Source: Acridotheres tristis (Eukaryota; Chordata; Aves; Passeriformes; Sturnidae). Taken from it: 64,000 nt of DNA. A program made the translations under genes and the position numbers. The stretch spans positions 33,481,820-33,545,819 of the forward strand of contig CM072919.1 of assembly GCA_037013685.1 (NCBI GenBank), in the 5' to 3' direction. Each line of letters opens with the position of its first letter. Position 1 is the first letter of the stretch. This document shows positions 34,340-47,500 of this stretch, one piece after another. The notes under the pieces are model-generated. The model had not been told where the DNA came from, did not search any database, and saw only the letters and a list, made by a program, of their open reading frames with translations.

Positions 34340-37300
34340 GTAAGTGTTGCGCTCCTGTTTCCCGCCCCTGTAGGCCAGTAGTATGGCTGGGGCTACGTCA
34401 GCCCCTGGAAGGGTTTTTGGCGAGGGGACCAGCTACTGTGCATCTGGAGTTGCCGCTGTTCTCAGCCATCCTTCATTGGGTGGCCTGGCCCTGTTTGGTA
34501 TTTCAGGACATGCCGGGCACGTGCAGGAATAGCACGTGAAGTGATGGTGCCGTCTCCTTTTGGCTTTCAAGTCCACCTTCCTTCTGATGGGGCAGGTTCA
34601 CAGGCGTGTCTTGCCCTGCTTTGAGGCGCAGTTCACTGCCAAGCCCATGATGAGTACCAAGGCTCTTGGTGTGCTCCCACAGAACAGGATGTAAGTCGTT
34701 AGGGGGATGCTTAAGGAGCGCTAGAGGCCCTTGAAAAGCCTTGTCCTTGTGACCCTAAGTTGAGGCCTCAGCCCCACTGCATGTGGTATGGGGCAGTCAT
34801 ATATTAAAAAATAAACTATTTTTACAGAGACAGTTTGTCATTTGTTTATAGATAAATTCTGTTGCCTCCTAGTTCAGTGTCAAAGGTGAGGCGGTTGAAA
34901 GTCCTGTGTTACAATGGCGTGGCAGCTTCCATGATACTGGGTTTCCAACTGGCACATAGCTGAAGCAAGCTCTATAGATACTTGCCCAGTTGCAAATATT
35001 GTCCTGTCTTTACCCGCCATTCTCTTCAAATTTTAACAAAACATTCTAGGCACAGCACTGGAAAGTGCTGGACTTAGGAATTCAATTTAGAGAGCGAATA
35101 ACATTTATTGTTTTTTAAGCACAGCGCGTCCTCCCACCTGTGTTGGTCTTGTGAGTATAGTTCAGTTTTTCTCAGGTATTGGAAATCAATGTCTCTCTAT
35201 TTTGTTACTTGGCATTTTCAACTCCAGGATAATAGTCGTATCACAGGAATTTCAAGTATGTGCTGAATGTTATCAGTCCAAATGATCTGTGTGTACATGT
35301 TTAAATATGTAATATGATTGCATTGCCACACTTCCATGACAGCTTAATAAATTATATCTGTCCAGGTGGAATTCCAAAGAAATCTGCTTCTGACAGTGAT
35401 GATATAGAGTGAAAAATCTAGGATTTATTCTATTGTTTTAGTAGGGGCTCCTGACTGGAAGCAATTTCTTTTGTGGAAGTGATTGATTAAAAGGTAGCAT
35501 CTCTCTATGTTTTATAGTATATGTTACAATCTATTCAGTCTTTAAATTTCCTGCATTGATACTTGGTATCTTTTAGGGACCACCTTTCACCAGAAACAAC
35601 TGCTTGGGGCAAAATGTATTTAGATCACTGTTCAATTTTAGACCCCACTGAAGCAATTTCCAAATCAGAAAATTCGTATTTGTTGCTAGGTAACCTGCTG
35701 CTTTGTAATGGTCATAAATCTGTATGCTGCTTCCACGCCCTTGTGGCAGGTTCTTGTAGCTAAAAATTCTCAGTCATAATGGGTTTTTTTCCGATTATTG
35801 AGAGAGTGAACTGTATGTGACGAGCAGGAAATCTGAATATATCTGAGATATAAAATTGTCCCTGTGCCTCAAAAGGCCAGCTGTGCCTGCTTGCAACAAC
35901 ATTTGTATGTGAGAGGCAACATAGCTTGCCTTTTGTTCAATTGTGCTATTTTATCCCAGCAATGGATGTGAAATCTCTTATTTCACAGCCCTGAAATGTA
36001 GAGTTTGACAGGCAGACTTGGTAAGCAGGGGTCATAGTGGGCCAGCAAGGAACTGCTTCTCTTCTACACCTGTGGCTCACTGAGGAAGAAAAATAAGGAA
36101 TTTAGTTAATCAAGTGTCTGTAATTCAGTAGCAAACAAAGCAAGAGAAAATAAACTTCTCTAAGAAAGATTTAATAAGGAAGACAGTAAAGCTGGAATAA
36201 AGCCCCCCACAGCTAGAGGTCTGCTGTTCAGAAGAATTCAAAGACATGCCAAAAACTTTATAAAAAAATCTATGTGTAACATAGCGTAAGTAAACACTAT
36301 AGAAATAATAATAATAATAAAAAAACTAAATGCCATATAGTTCTGTCTTCATAGAGGTATGTTAGTGTTTAATGTTCCAATGATGCCTGTTAAATGTTTT
36401 TGTTTCCTTCCAGCACCGCTGTTTCAGTGTTTTGGTATTTTTCTTTCTGATTTCATTTACAAGGATAGAATGCTGTTTTCTTTTGTGTTGATGGAGAAGT
36501 GAGACATAGGGGTTTCAACAAATTCTGTAACCAATTTTATATCTCCTGTGATGTGTCATCAGTAAAGAGCTGGCTGAAAAGCTCAGTTGTGTGTCATACT
36601 TGAAAGAGTTACTGGGATGGGAAGGAGATTCAGGAAAGTGCTTGTTACAAAGGGCAAATGGCAAAGTACAGATAATGGCAGATTAGTTAGCTGAAATTCC
36701 CAGAGGAAAAGAAAAATTGTAAATTAGCTGATTCAGGGAATAAAGGGGATGGAGATTTAAAGCAGTGGCAGACATGAATATATTTTGCAAGATTTTAGAT
36801 TAAGGCTGGTAAAGTAACCACAGAGATGTTATGTATCTGGGATTCAGGAAGTTTTGATGTGTAGCAGTAGAAATATGAACTAAAGCTGAAGAAGACAAAC
36901 CCAAATTGCCATGCACCTTTTTATAGTCAGGTGACTAATATCTACAGATGCCCAGTGAGAGTCATAATTTCCAGATGTCTTTGAATTCAAATTGTTGGAG
37001 ACCAGGGTGTGTTAGAATTCATGGCTGAAGCAGTTCAGGTTCTCCAGTATGGTGGATAAAGAAATTACTGACTTCCATCTTTAGTGCTGGCTTATGAGAG
37101 CTTAACTTACTTGCTTGCCACAGAGAAGCTAGGGAGTGTGGGCAAGTTGAAACAACATGTGGCTGTATTCTGGATCAAATTGGCATCTCCTGTATTTGTG
37201 TAAGAATAAACACGAGGCATGGTTTAAGACCAATTCAATAGCCAAACCACTCGTGAATGGAGAAGTCTTCCTGAGTGATTGTCCTCTATCTGGCATTGTG

Positions 37301-40004
37301 GTGTGTGTAAATCCATGAGGTAATAACTGAGGGGGAAATGTCTGTGTGAAAGGATACTTCGGATCTGTTTCATGTTTTATGTACTTGAACCTAACCATTT
37401 CTCTGAGGTTTTGCAGCTGAAGAACTTGGGATCTGCAGTCCATGTTGTAATATGGTTGTTGCAGTTCATAAGCTGTGATCTATTATTTTTTAAGTAATCC
37501 TTAAAATGCTAGCTTTTTCCAGTTTAATTATTACTAATGTACATATTGTTAGCTCCAAGCTGTACTATATCTCTTCAACTTACACAATATAACCTTATAG
37601 TTGAAATAAAGCCCAACCTACAGTCTAATTCTAGCTACTTTTGTCAAGCAAACATTTGGCTACTTTCAAATAGTACAAAATTTTCAATGACAGGACATAT
37701 CTGATGCAGTAGAGAATAACTTGATTATGCACAGTCAGAGTGGGTCTAGTGCAGAATCATGTGAATGTTGTGTGGCAGCAGCAATCAAGCAGACAACTGT
37801 TAACCAACCAGACAGCTGTTCAGAACAGCAGAGTTGCTGACTTGATGTACAAAGTTCAGAAAACAGTATTTATGTATAAGAAACAAATGCCTTTGTACTA
37901 GGCTAGTGAAGTAGTCTAGCTTTTTGAAACTTCTAACATCTTGCATAGAAGTGATTAGACTCCACCCAACATTATTAATATCTTTATATTATTAAAATAC
38001 TCTGTTAGGGTTGAGCAGATGCTTGTCTTATTTCTGTTAATGGAAGGTATATTTTATTTGATCTTTAAACTGAGAACAAGTCTTGTGCATTTAACAGAAT
38101 CTTGCAGCTGGTATGTCACGGTGCACTGAGAAAACACTTGAAAGATGTCTAAGCAGTGTTGGGGTCATTTATATCAGAGAATATTATTTCTAGAGATCCT
38201 AAACTACAAATGTACCTCAATGTCTTATTCCCATGTTTAATCCATTGCAGCAGAGTGTCAAGCTGCCTCTCTGTACAGTTAGTTCCACTGTGAAACAGTC
38301 TTCCTCTTTGCATGTGATTCCATTGGTATATGGCTTTGTTTTTGGGTAAAAGAAGAAAAAAATACTCATGGCTGCTGGTCTTCTATGCATGAATTACTTA
38401 GGCAAGCCCATATATAAAGGCAGCAAGTTATATTTTTTCTGCATATCTATGTTTTTATAGGGCAGCTGTAATGCAGCTAGAAATGCAATTTTCTTCATGT
38501 ATGTCGGTCTCATGATTAAGAGACTACAGTGGTCTTGTGAACAGGAGGATATTCAGATATCATGTGAGCCTTTGGAGCCCCAGTGACTTCAGGGCTTTTT
38601 TTGGAATGATGTGGTAGGCTGTTCAGTTACAAGTATGCCTGGCATCTGCACTGTATGCACAACTTGGAACACTCTTGGCTTTGGAAGCTATCCAAATTGT
38701 CAGAGTTTTGAGCACAAAGAGATCCAAGCAGAGAGAGACTATCAGGAAGGAGTATGAAGCAGTTGGAAGATGTGGAGATTAAAGGAGGGAGTGGTAGACT
38801 TCTGGAAGAGTGTATCATGTATATATCTTTGCAGTAAGCATCTCAACCCCATTGTAAGAAAGTTCCTCAGCTACTGCATTCAAACAAGGGGATGGATTTG
38901 CTGTTCTGAACTAAAATATGCTTATTGAACTATTTACTGGCAGAGTAACTGAACACCTTTTATGTGGCCTTATTCATTAAAAAGGCTAATATCTAAGTGT
39001 TAATGACCATAAGGGAGTGTGGCAGGGTGGAGGACCTTTGTCCAGTTTTCACTCCTTTCCATACAACTTGTGTATCTAATCAGTATGAATTGCTGCCACT
39101 TGGTCCCCAGTGAGCAAGAACATTACTGCATCACTCTTTCATCTGTAGATTGCTATGTCACATAAGAACACCCTGTGGGATTCCTTGTAAAAATTAAGTT
39201 TTCGTCTGCGGACAAGCAGTAGCTTACCAAAAGTATTAAAAGAACAAATAATATTATTAATATAATAAATAATAGCAGTGAGCTATGTCCCTATAATTAC
39301 ACTTCTTTTGTCATTGTATTTTTATGTTAATGTATTCAGAGTGATAAAACCACTAAGGGGAGGAGACAAGGAGAAAATATATTGCTTATATTGTTGAACC
39401 TCATAAGGTAGTAATAATCTATATATGGATAAATGCTGGATAAGGCTAAATTGTATTGTGAAACAAAAATACTTACCTAAAGATGAATGCAGTGTTGAAG
39501 TTTTCATGAGTGACAGAAGGAGACAGGTGAAAAGAGTCAAAAGGCCAACAGTAAGTTTATATCCTAACAGGTTCTGAGTTTAAATAAAAGCTAAAGCTGT
39601 ATGGTGGATACCACGTATTGCCTGTGAAAGGATTTTTCTAAATTTTTTAACTGAGTCCAGAGCAGTCCATCAGTGTAGCACTTAAATGTCTTCCATCTTA
39701 TGGGAACCATAACATCCACGAATGGATTCCAAATGCCTACTTAATCACATCCTCTGATCAGTGTGTCTTATCTCTCTGGTGTATGCATCTGCTGTCTGAT
39801 CTCAAACTGTTGCTACAATAGTCTACAAGTTTATTCAAGTGAATTTAGATTTTCTTGTTACATATATTGAAATCATTTGTAAAACTCTGAAATCTACGTT
39901 ATATGTATGTGCAAACGTGTACATAGATAAAATATTATAAATATATAATATATAGTTAACATTATTATTTGTTATTTCATATACATAAATATATATTGCT
40001 GAGA

Positions 40005-40097
40005 AAGAGGGTGTGGACATTCTGTCTCTGGAGATTTTTAAAACTCGTGTGGGCAAGATCCTGGACAACTTGGCCTACCTTTGGTATTACCCCTGCT
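40005..40097 (+). repeat. CR1 LINE fragment, sense
   Basis: 'tctctggagatttttaaaac', 'gatcctggacaacttggcct' and 'ccctgctttgagcagaagag' follow the CR1 3' UTR. It breaks off before the terminal octamers and meets an antisense CR1. Confidence 0.75.
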
Positions 40098-40114
40098 TTG
40101 AGCAGAAGAGTAGT

Positions 40115-40395
40115 TTAACCCACAGAACCACACAAGATGCTGAGCTGGAAGGGATCTACAAGGGTCGCTGAGCCCAGCTCCTGGCCCTGTACAGCACCAT
40201 TTCCAAGAGTCACACCATATGCCTGAGAACACTGTCCAAACACTTCTTGAACTGTGTCAGGCTTATTGCTGTGACTGATTCCTTGAGGAGCCAGTTCCAG
40301 TGCCCAGCCACCCTCTGGCTGAAGAACCTTTTTTTAATATCTAACCTAAACCATCCCTGACACAAGTTCCTGCAGGTCCTCAGGGATTTCATGGA
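40115..40395 (-). repeat. CR1 LINE fragment, antisense
   Basis: Read on the + strand: 'gagctggaagggatctacaa', 'cccagctcctggccctgtac', 'aagagtcacaccatatgcct', 'cacttcttgaactgtgtcag' and 'gtgcccagccaccctctggc'. This is the reverse complement of a CR1 3' region. The two CR1 pieces here face each other. Confidence 0.85.
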
Positions 40396-42904
40396 TCCTA
40401 AGTCTTCATGTAACTGATACTCAAAAACTGCCATGAAGTCTGTGTTGGCAACAGATTTACATTATATGGAAATAGCACATTTCAGTAAGGACAGTTGTGC
40501 AGGATCTTGCCTTTTCTCATTCTGTAGATGAATTTTGCAGTGAGTGAATGTGGAGTTAGTCTGATGAATGCATAAAGGTATAGCAGCTTCCGCAACAGCA
40601 TGAAAGAATTAATAGGGCTCTGTTCAGATCGAGTGCATGTGGATGCAGCTGGACATGGCTGGTCAAGAGTGGCCAATGGGAGGGTCACTAAAACAGGGCT
40701 GAGTGATGGTGAGGGTTAGCAAGAAGGAATGAGTTGTACTTGTTTCTGTAGATGGTCCTCTGAATTTTCACATGGATATGTAGAGGAGCTGGTTTAGGTA
40801 ACTTTGCATGTGAACACAGAAGTACCAAGACTCCAAGCATATCTAAAACAGCACTACACAGTTCTGCTACAACAGTGGGGTCATCATAAATTCATCTGTC
40901 CTACTACTGCACACTAGCACACATATTACCTGCGGACTTTTCTTCAAAACTGTCCAGATGCGGGAAGAGGTCTGTATTACACTATTTTACATATCCAACT
41001 TTAGGTAAACTTGCACACCAACTATTAAAACCTTTTATAGGCTGAATAAGGTTATGCAGTTTATTGTGATCAAAGGGTATTCTAACTCTAAATGAGAAAT
41101 TCGGCACAGCAAGTACTGTATGGGAACTCATATAAGTATTTTAGCCTGACTAATGAGAATGGATCGAGAAAGGAAAAAGATGAAGCTGTGTTTCTCTTTT
41201 TAAACATCAGGTTTGCATGTAATCACCTAGTTTGCAATCTGATTTTGTGGCCAGTTTACCATTGTATTTGCTTGGATCACAGAAGAAATGTCTGTTTTTA
41301 CAAGATTCTTTGCTCCCCAGGCTCACTGACAATGGGATAGGAGAGATGTTTGTGTCTCTAAACACCTTTGTATATGTCCATGCTTGTGCAGACCACTGCC
41401 TAGTGGAAAAGAATATGGTTTGACTTTTCACTCCTTTTCTGCTCCGTGTCAGCGTGGTTGTTTCCTTAACTTACAGTATGCTGGGCACTGTTTGGAAGTG
41501 GAGGAAATTATATGAGCGTGAGCAGTTGAAACAGTATAATGGTGGATTCTAGCAAGTGATAGGAAAGGACTGTGGTGCAGATCTTCCTGGATAGGTCACT
41601 GTTTTTGTAAATGTTACTGTTAAACAGTCTATTTACAAGGAAACAGACATAAGGTGTGGTTTTGGAGTAGTTGTGCATTGTCCAGGATGTGTGGAAAATT
41701 CTTTTACAAAACATACTCTGCTAATAACATTACGTGGGATACTTTTTTAAAACTTTTTTTTTAAGCTTTGTTTTCTAAAGGGATGATTGTTCTGCCTGTC
41801 CTTCCTTCAATAAATCTTAGATCTACTGAAAAATCCTTTAAGATGTATTTTCAAATTTAAAATACTTGAGTGTATGGGTCAAGGAAGCATCTGTTTCTTT
41901 CTGAGGGGAAAGCAGGTACAACTGCATTTTTAAACTTTGAGCAGGAGTTAAAAGTGCTGCACTGCCTGCTGTGTGAAGGGTGGTTTGCATTGCCATTTGT
42001 GAAGCAGTGACACATGTGGGGACTTCAATTACTGCCTGGGAATAGAGGACAGAAATGGAGGGACAAGAAGGCAAGAACTGTTATTTGTATCAGCTTGTTA
42101 GCAGTTCAGTTCTGTCCCTGTACGTGGACTTGTAAAAACTGAAGAGCAATTCACCTTCACTGAGCACTAAACCTTGTATGTGGGGGAGTAGCTCCTGAAA
42201 TCCTGTTATTAAATGCTAGCTTTTTTTCTTCCTCAGCACCCCAGTACCAGTTCAAGCTCCCTCAGAAATTTAGGCACCACATTTCCCAGTTTATGATTCA
42301 ATTACCTTTTAGATGAGATGTGTCAGTTTCTGGAAGTCACTGCTATGAATGAGGCCTGTGATTCTTTCCAAGGGCAGAGCTAGTGCTGGTATTTCTAATA
42401 CTCAAATTTAGGACTATGAGGAAAGGCACTGTACACACTTTGTCTGTAGGGTAGTCCTCTAGAATCATACTCCAAATTTCTGACTGTTAGCAAGATATTA
42501 AAGGTCCTTGATTTATTTTTTCCTGATGCTTTCAGGAATCCAGCCACGTACAGATCACTCTGTTATCAAGTTTTCCAAGACTGTGAAATTTATTTTAAAT
42601 AAAAAGTGGTACTTAGGCTGCAGAGAAGTTTATCCAACAGGTTCTTGAATTCAGTGCTTCATTGAAGAAAACCAAAGTGAAAGTCTTTATTAATATGGAA
42701 ACAAGTCAAGACCAAACTTCACAGTCTTGCTGTATGTAGGCTGAGCTCTGTCCAGGCTTCTACACCAGAGATGTTTCTAATGTGTAGTTGCCTGAAAATG
42801 ACATGAAAATATAATTTTTAAGGAAACATCTGCTTAGGGCATGTTTGGGATGTGAGACCTGGAGGTTACTTGGGGTCAAGGAGAGAAACTTGGCATTTGT
42901 CAAA

Positions 42905-43015
42905 AATATCATGTTGTAAAAAAACATGTAAAAAAAGCCCAAGCATACTCCTACAAAAAAACCCCAACCAATATAACACAACACCAACCAAAAAAATAAC
43001 AACACAACTCCCCTC
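42905..43015. repeat. A/C-rich low-complexity stretch
   Basis: After about 42917 the + strand is largely A and C, with runs such as AAAAAAACCCC and AACACAACACC. It looks like a degraded A-rich tail or simple repeat and lies 40 bp before a CR1 copy. Confidence 0.7.
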
Positions 43016-43054
43016 GTGTAATATTGTTAATCATTATTGGCCACAATAATGATT

Positions 43055-43478
43055 AGATGAATAGAGCACCTCTCACATGAGGAAAGGCAGAGAGAGCTGG
43101 GATTGATCACCCTGGAGAAGAGTTGGCTTTGGGGTGACCTAAATGGAGCCTTGTAGTACCTGAAGGGAGCCTATAAGAAATCTAGAGTGTGACTTTTTAC
43201 AAGGGCCTGTAGTGACAGGACAAGGGAGAATGGCTTCAAAATGAGAGTAGATTTACATTATATTTTAGGAAGAAGTTCTTAACTGTGAAGGTGCTAAGGC
43301 ACTGGCACAAGTTGTGCAGCAAAGCTGTGGATGCCCCATCCCTGGAAGTGAACAAGGCCAGGTTGGATGGAGCTCTGAGCAACCTGGTCTATCTAAAGGT
43401 TTCCCTGTCCATAGCAGAGAGATTGGAACAAGATGATCTTTAAGGTCCTTTCCAACCCAGGCCATTCTACGGTAATAT
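43055..43478 (+). repeat. CR1 LINE 3' region, about 0.42 kb
   Basis: It contains 'gatcaccctggagaagagtt', 'gaccttgtagtacctgaagg'-like sequence, 'caaggccaggttggatggag', 'ctctgagcaacctggtctat', 'gatgatctttaaggtccttt' and 'ccaacccaggccattctacg', in order along the CR1 3' UTR and into its terminal octamer. Confidence 0.9.
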
Positions 43479-43719
43479 AGAGTGACTTCTGCTGTAGCTG
43501 GGGACTGGTCTTTTGTGAATACAAATCCTCAGAGAAGATGAAGAATTTTCATTATATTGTATTAAATGGGTTTACTATGATTAACCATTTTTAAGTGCTC
43601 TTGTCTTCTGTATCTTTGCAGACAGACACCTCTGATATTGGTATATTTAACTGCAACTCACAAATGTACAAAGAAGAATATATGGTCTGCCTTTATACAG
43701 TTATGTAAATTTGTGCCTT

Positions 43720-43786
43720 CCCATGCCAAGGAGGTTGGGACTAGAGGATTTTTAAGGTTCCTTCCAACCCAAACTATTCTATTATC
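43720..43786 (+). repeat. Short CR1 LINE 3' end
   Basis: 'ggaggttgggactagaggat', then 'aaggttccttccaacccaaa' and 'ctattctatta' match the last 60 bp of CR1. It is followed by about 75 bp of almost pure A/T (43787-43860). Confidence 0.85.
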
Positions 43787-46112
43787 AAAATATTGATAAT
43801 ATAATAATATATATTATTTAATTTTAAAAAATCTTTAAAATAAATCTCTGCTAATAAATTCCCCAAAGGCCTGGTGGGCAGGAGACACCTTTTATATTTT
43901 TTGCTACGTTGTTTATTATAGTTCCTCTTGAGTTCTTCTAGAATTGTGTGTCCTTAATCACAATAGCCACTAAATTAGTGAAATAGCTAACAGTTCTGTG
44001 CTGATGTTGCTGTTTTAAAGATAACTTGATCTTCTGCATTTCCTTTCAATTAAAAAAAGGGATTATCCCTTCTTTTTTCGGTGTCATGAGTTCTCATTTG
44101 TTTCCTTCTTTTCCCTTCCCTTTACAATGTTGCATTTAGTCTGATAGAGATACCTGTGAAATTATGCAGTTAGGTGTATTCTTTGGTTTCTTATTGTAGC
44201 TGCATATGCAAATCATGCTTTTGTACATGCAAGTTCCCATTTAAACTGGTGTTTAATATGATAATATTTGCCAGACTGTTTTTTTAAGACTGTGGGAGAA
44301 CAAAGACTATGCATCAACAGTGAAGCTTGCAACTTAGTTAATATATAATGGAGGGATAAACCAACCACAACCTCAGCCTGTATTTAATTTTCTGGGGGGT
44401 GGTGTGATTATTGAGTTTTTGATCTTGTATCTGCTAATTAACTTTATAGCTAGAGTTATGGTTTTTAATTTGTCAACTTGTCTGGTAACTGAGCTGTACT
44501 CTTTTTCTCTGTCTTCTGACTTTTAACGAGCAACCTGCAAGAAAGATCCCCTGCTAGTGTTCTCTAAATCCTTATTGACTTATTTTGATACCTGCACTTC
44601 TATTTGTGTGTTAAAGTTTCTTTTGCTTGCTGTTATTGATGCCCCAAAATACTACTACTGCATCTACAAAAATAGAAAATACTATCATATATGTATGGGA
44701 TGCCATAGAATGGGCTTGAATAGAACAGGAATCAGTAGTTGTAGGAGCTTGCAGTCCACACTCAGAATGTACATCTTGCATTCTGTCAAGAAATAAGCCA
44801 CAAGTCTTTGACTATAACCCCGATAAATGACAGCTGATTTAGATATTAATTTGGAATCTGAATGACAGCCTTCTGAGGATTTCTGATAGCTATGTTTTCA
44901 TTTTGACAGGTAGGGCCTCTAAGGAAGGTGGCTCAATTTGGCGGAGCAGGGAGCCAAATTAAATCTGTCCTGCTCCAAAGGTCAGACTCTGTTTATGAAT
45001 GCTGTCTTTAGCTGTGCTTCCAAAATTTCAAGATGTTGCCATTCCTCTAATTATGCCCAGGGTAGATGTGGCAAGTACAACATTAGATCCTGGATAATCT
45101 GACTAGCTGAGGCTTCTAGGAGGGATGCATTGGTAGACAATGGATGCTGTCTATTATCTTCTACTTCCTGACCAGTGTTTGTCAGTCAGTAACACGAAAG
45201 ATCAGTGTGGAGACCAGTTGAACGAGTTTAGCCATTTGCCTCGGAAGTGCACTAAATGAAAGCTGTGGAAGGGGCATGGCATGCCGGCCCTAACCTGGGA
45301 TCAGCTGTGCTGGCCTTGGCCTCTGGACTGTAGAAAACAAATGCCTGACTGAGACCAGTTTGCTGTGCTAGGCAGTGGTTGAAAGGTTGTTGGGAGAAAT
45401 ATAAACAAACAAAACGCGCAGCAAATATCTCTTTCTGAAAGCTAATGAGCTCTGGTGAACGCTGGGGCACATTGGTTATCACATGGAAAGACCTACTCCT
45501 ACATGCCCGTGGGGAAGAGGTGACAGCATGGTGTTCACACAGAGGATCTTCCCCGTCTGGTATGGAGGTGATCAAAATCATGATCTGCAGAACCACCACT
45601 CCACATGCATGGCATGTACCTATGATATTTGTGAAGAGAACTTGTGTATAACATTGGCAAGCTTTTTCTTTCTGAGGATAGCATGAAAGGTGTATGAGGA
45701 CAGTGTATTAATACTGTCTGTCACGAAGCAAGTGTTTTGTTTATTGTGTACACGACTAGAAAATTCATGTACTCAGAACTTTATATTTCATCAAAAGTTT
45801 TTGTCTGTCTAACCAAGGGTAGAGGCTTGGAAGGTGAGTTCAGTAAGGTAAAGGTAGCTTACATGGAGATGGCAAAAAGACTTGCAGAGTAGGAACTCTT
45901 CTTCTAGTTGAGATCTCTGAAAACAGGAAAATTAATTCTCTGAAATAGAATTGTCAAAAGGAGTTCAGACATTTACAGTACATATGTTATAATAGAACCA
46001 GCAATCATACTCATTTGAGGTTTTCAAGCATTGGGTTTTTTTTTTTTGAAAGAAGTAGAAATACTTGAGACTTCCAAGAAGTGGAGAATTTATAGCTTTT
46101 AGCAAGTATAGA

Positions 46113-46179
46113 AGAAATCTAATTCTGGCACTGGCCAGCTGCTAAGGAGAAATCTAATTCTGGCACTGGCCAGCTGCTA
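46113..46179 (+). repeat. 35-bp tandem duplication
   Basis: The unit beginning AGAAATCTAATTCTGG at 46113 is repeated from 46148 with no mismatch over at least 31 bases. The perfect match implies a recent event. Confidence 0.95.
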
Positions 46180-47394
46180 TATCTAGGCCGAGAATTACTG
46201 AATTTTAGTATATATGGAAACAGTAACAGTCAACTGGCGAGTCCTGACAGCTCAGCATTGTAAATCCACTTGTAATAAGATATACAGTTCCAGGAAAGGT
46301 GAAGCAGGCTGCTCTTTCTGCCTGGCTGAGTGCTGAAAAGTGGGTTTGGGATTTGCTGTGAGAGAGTGTTGTTTAGGCTGGAGTTTTTTGGGTGGCTTTC
46401 TTGAGGGGTGGTCTTGTTTGACGGCATCTTGTATGTATAATTTTCCTCCTAGTATACTTTGGGCAAATGGAGAAGAAGAAATGTCAAATAAGCCTTGTGC
46501 TAGGTCTGCGTTCTGTTTCGTGTTCTAGTACAGTTTTATACAAAGGATTGGTGAGTATTATGTGTCAACATTTGCCAAGGTGAGCAGCACATGCTACCAC
46601 CTAGCAGCTCTTGACAGGGTCAGAGCAGAAGACAACATGGATGGCATTTCAGCTGCATCTCTTCTGGAAATAAAACTGCCCTTGTGACTAGGAGAAATTA
46701 TTGCTATGTGAAACACATTGTAGTCTTTGTCTCAAGTGTGTGCAGCTGCTGTCACTTGATTTGCAGCTTGGACATATGTTGCCAGATGGGGGGAGGGGAC
46801 TTTTTCCCTTTGTGTTAACTGTTTTTCGAAATAATGAGGGAGTAATTTTGGACACCAAGCGAAAGAAAGACTTATCTTTCCCTCTCTTTATGATCCATGT
46901 CAGTCTGGTGATTTCTGGTCAAAAAAAAGCTCCCAATTACTTTAAACTCTGAGTGGAGGAAAACACAAAAATATAAAATTAAAACGCCAGTCTCGGTAGT
47001 TAAATAAGCAAAATAAGCAGTATAAAATTGCAATGTGCCAGTGTTACAGGACCTGAGTAATGACTCTGAAGCGTGTTAGATGTTTTGTTTCTTAATCTTA
47101 AAGGAAATCTCTGCCTTTCCTAATAGAGTGTTCATTTATTCCATGGCACTTGTGCAGGTGTTTGATCTGTGAATACTTGTGTGTCCTGTTTTTCTTCTCT
47201 GGGTATGCTGGTGGAGTATGCTGGCTGCAGGAGACAGCAGCAGATGCAGCTTCAGTCTCTTAGCTGGCGGTGTATACCTGGTTCTTTGTTGAAAAGATTG
47301 AAACTGTTATAATAGCACTGTGCTATAAGTCTTACTATTGCTGGTCTTAAAAATGTAAAGTAACCCAGTTGAAAAATCCCTCATAAATAAAGTA

Positions 47395-47500
47395 AGCCTT
47401 CAGGGCAGAGGCCTTTAGGCTTGCCCTGCTTTGAGTGATGAGTTGGACAGGTGATCTCTTGTGGCTCTTTCCCACCTGAATAATCTTAAGACTTTTTAGG
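47395..47500 (+). repeat. Old CR1 LINE fragment
   Basis: 'gcttgccctgctttgagtga', 'gagttggacaggtgatctct' and 'ctctttcccacctgaataat' resemble the CR1 3' UTR with about one base in four or five changed. Confidence 0.65.

Larger units (their letters stand above)
33180..34400 (+). promoter_or_regulatory. SHB: SHB CpG island and promoter
   Basis: A steep rise in GC and CpG covers the 5' UTR and all of coding exon 1. GC boxes are seen at 33375-33382 (CCCCGCCC), 33393-33401 (GTGGGCGGG) and 33511-33520 (GGGGGCGGGC). No TATA box lies at a suitable distance. Transcription probably starts between about 33400 and 33600, but the exact start cannot be read from sequence. Confidence 0.8.
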
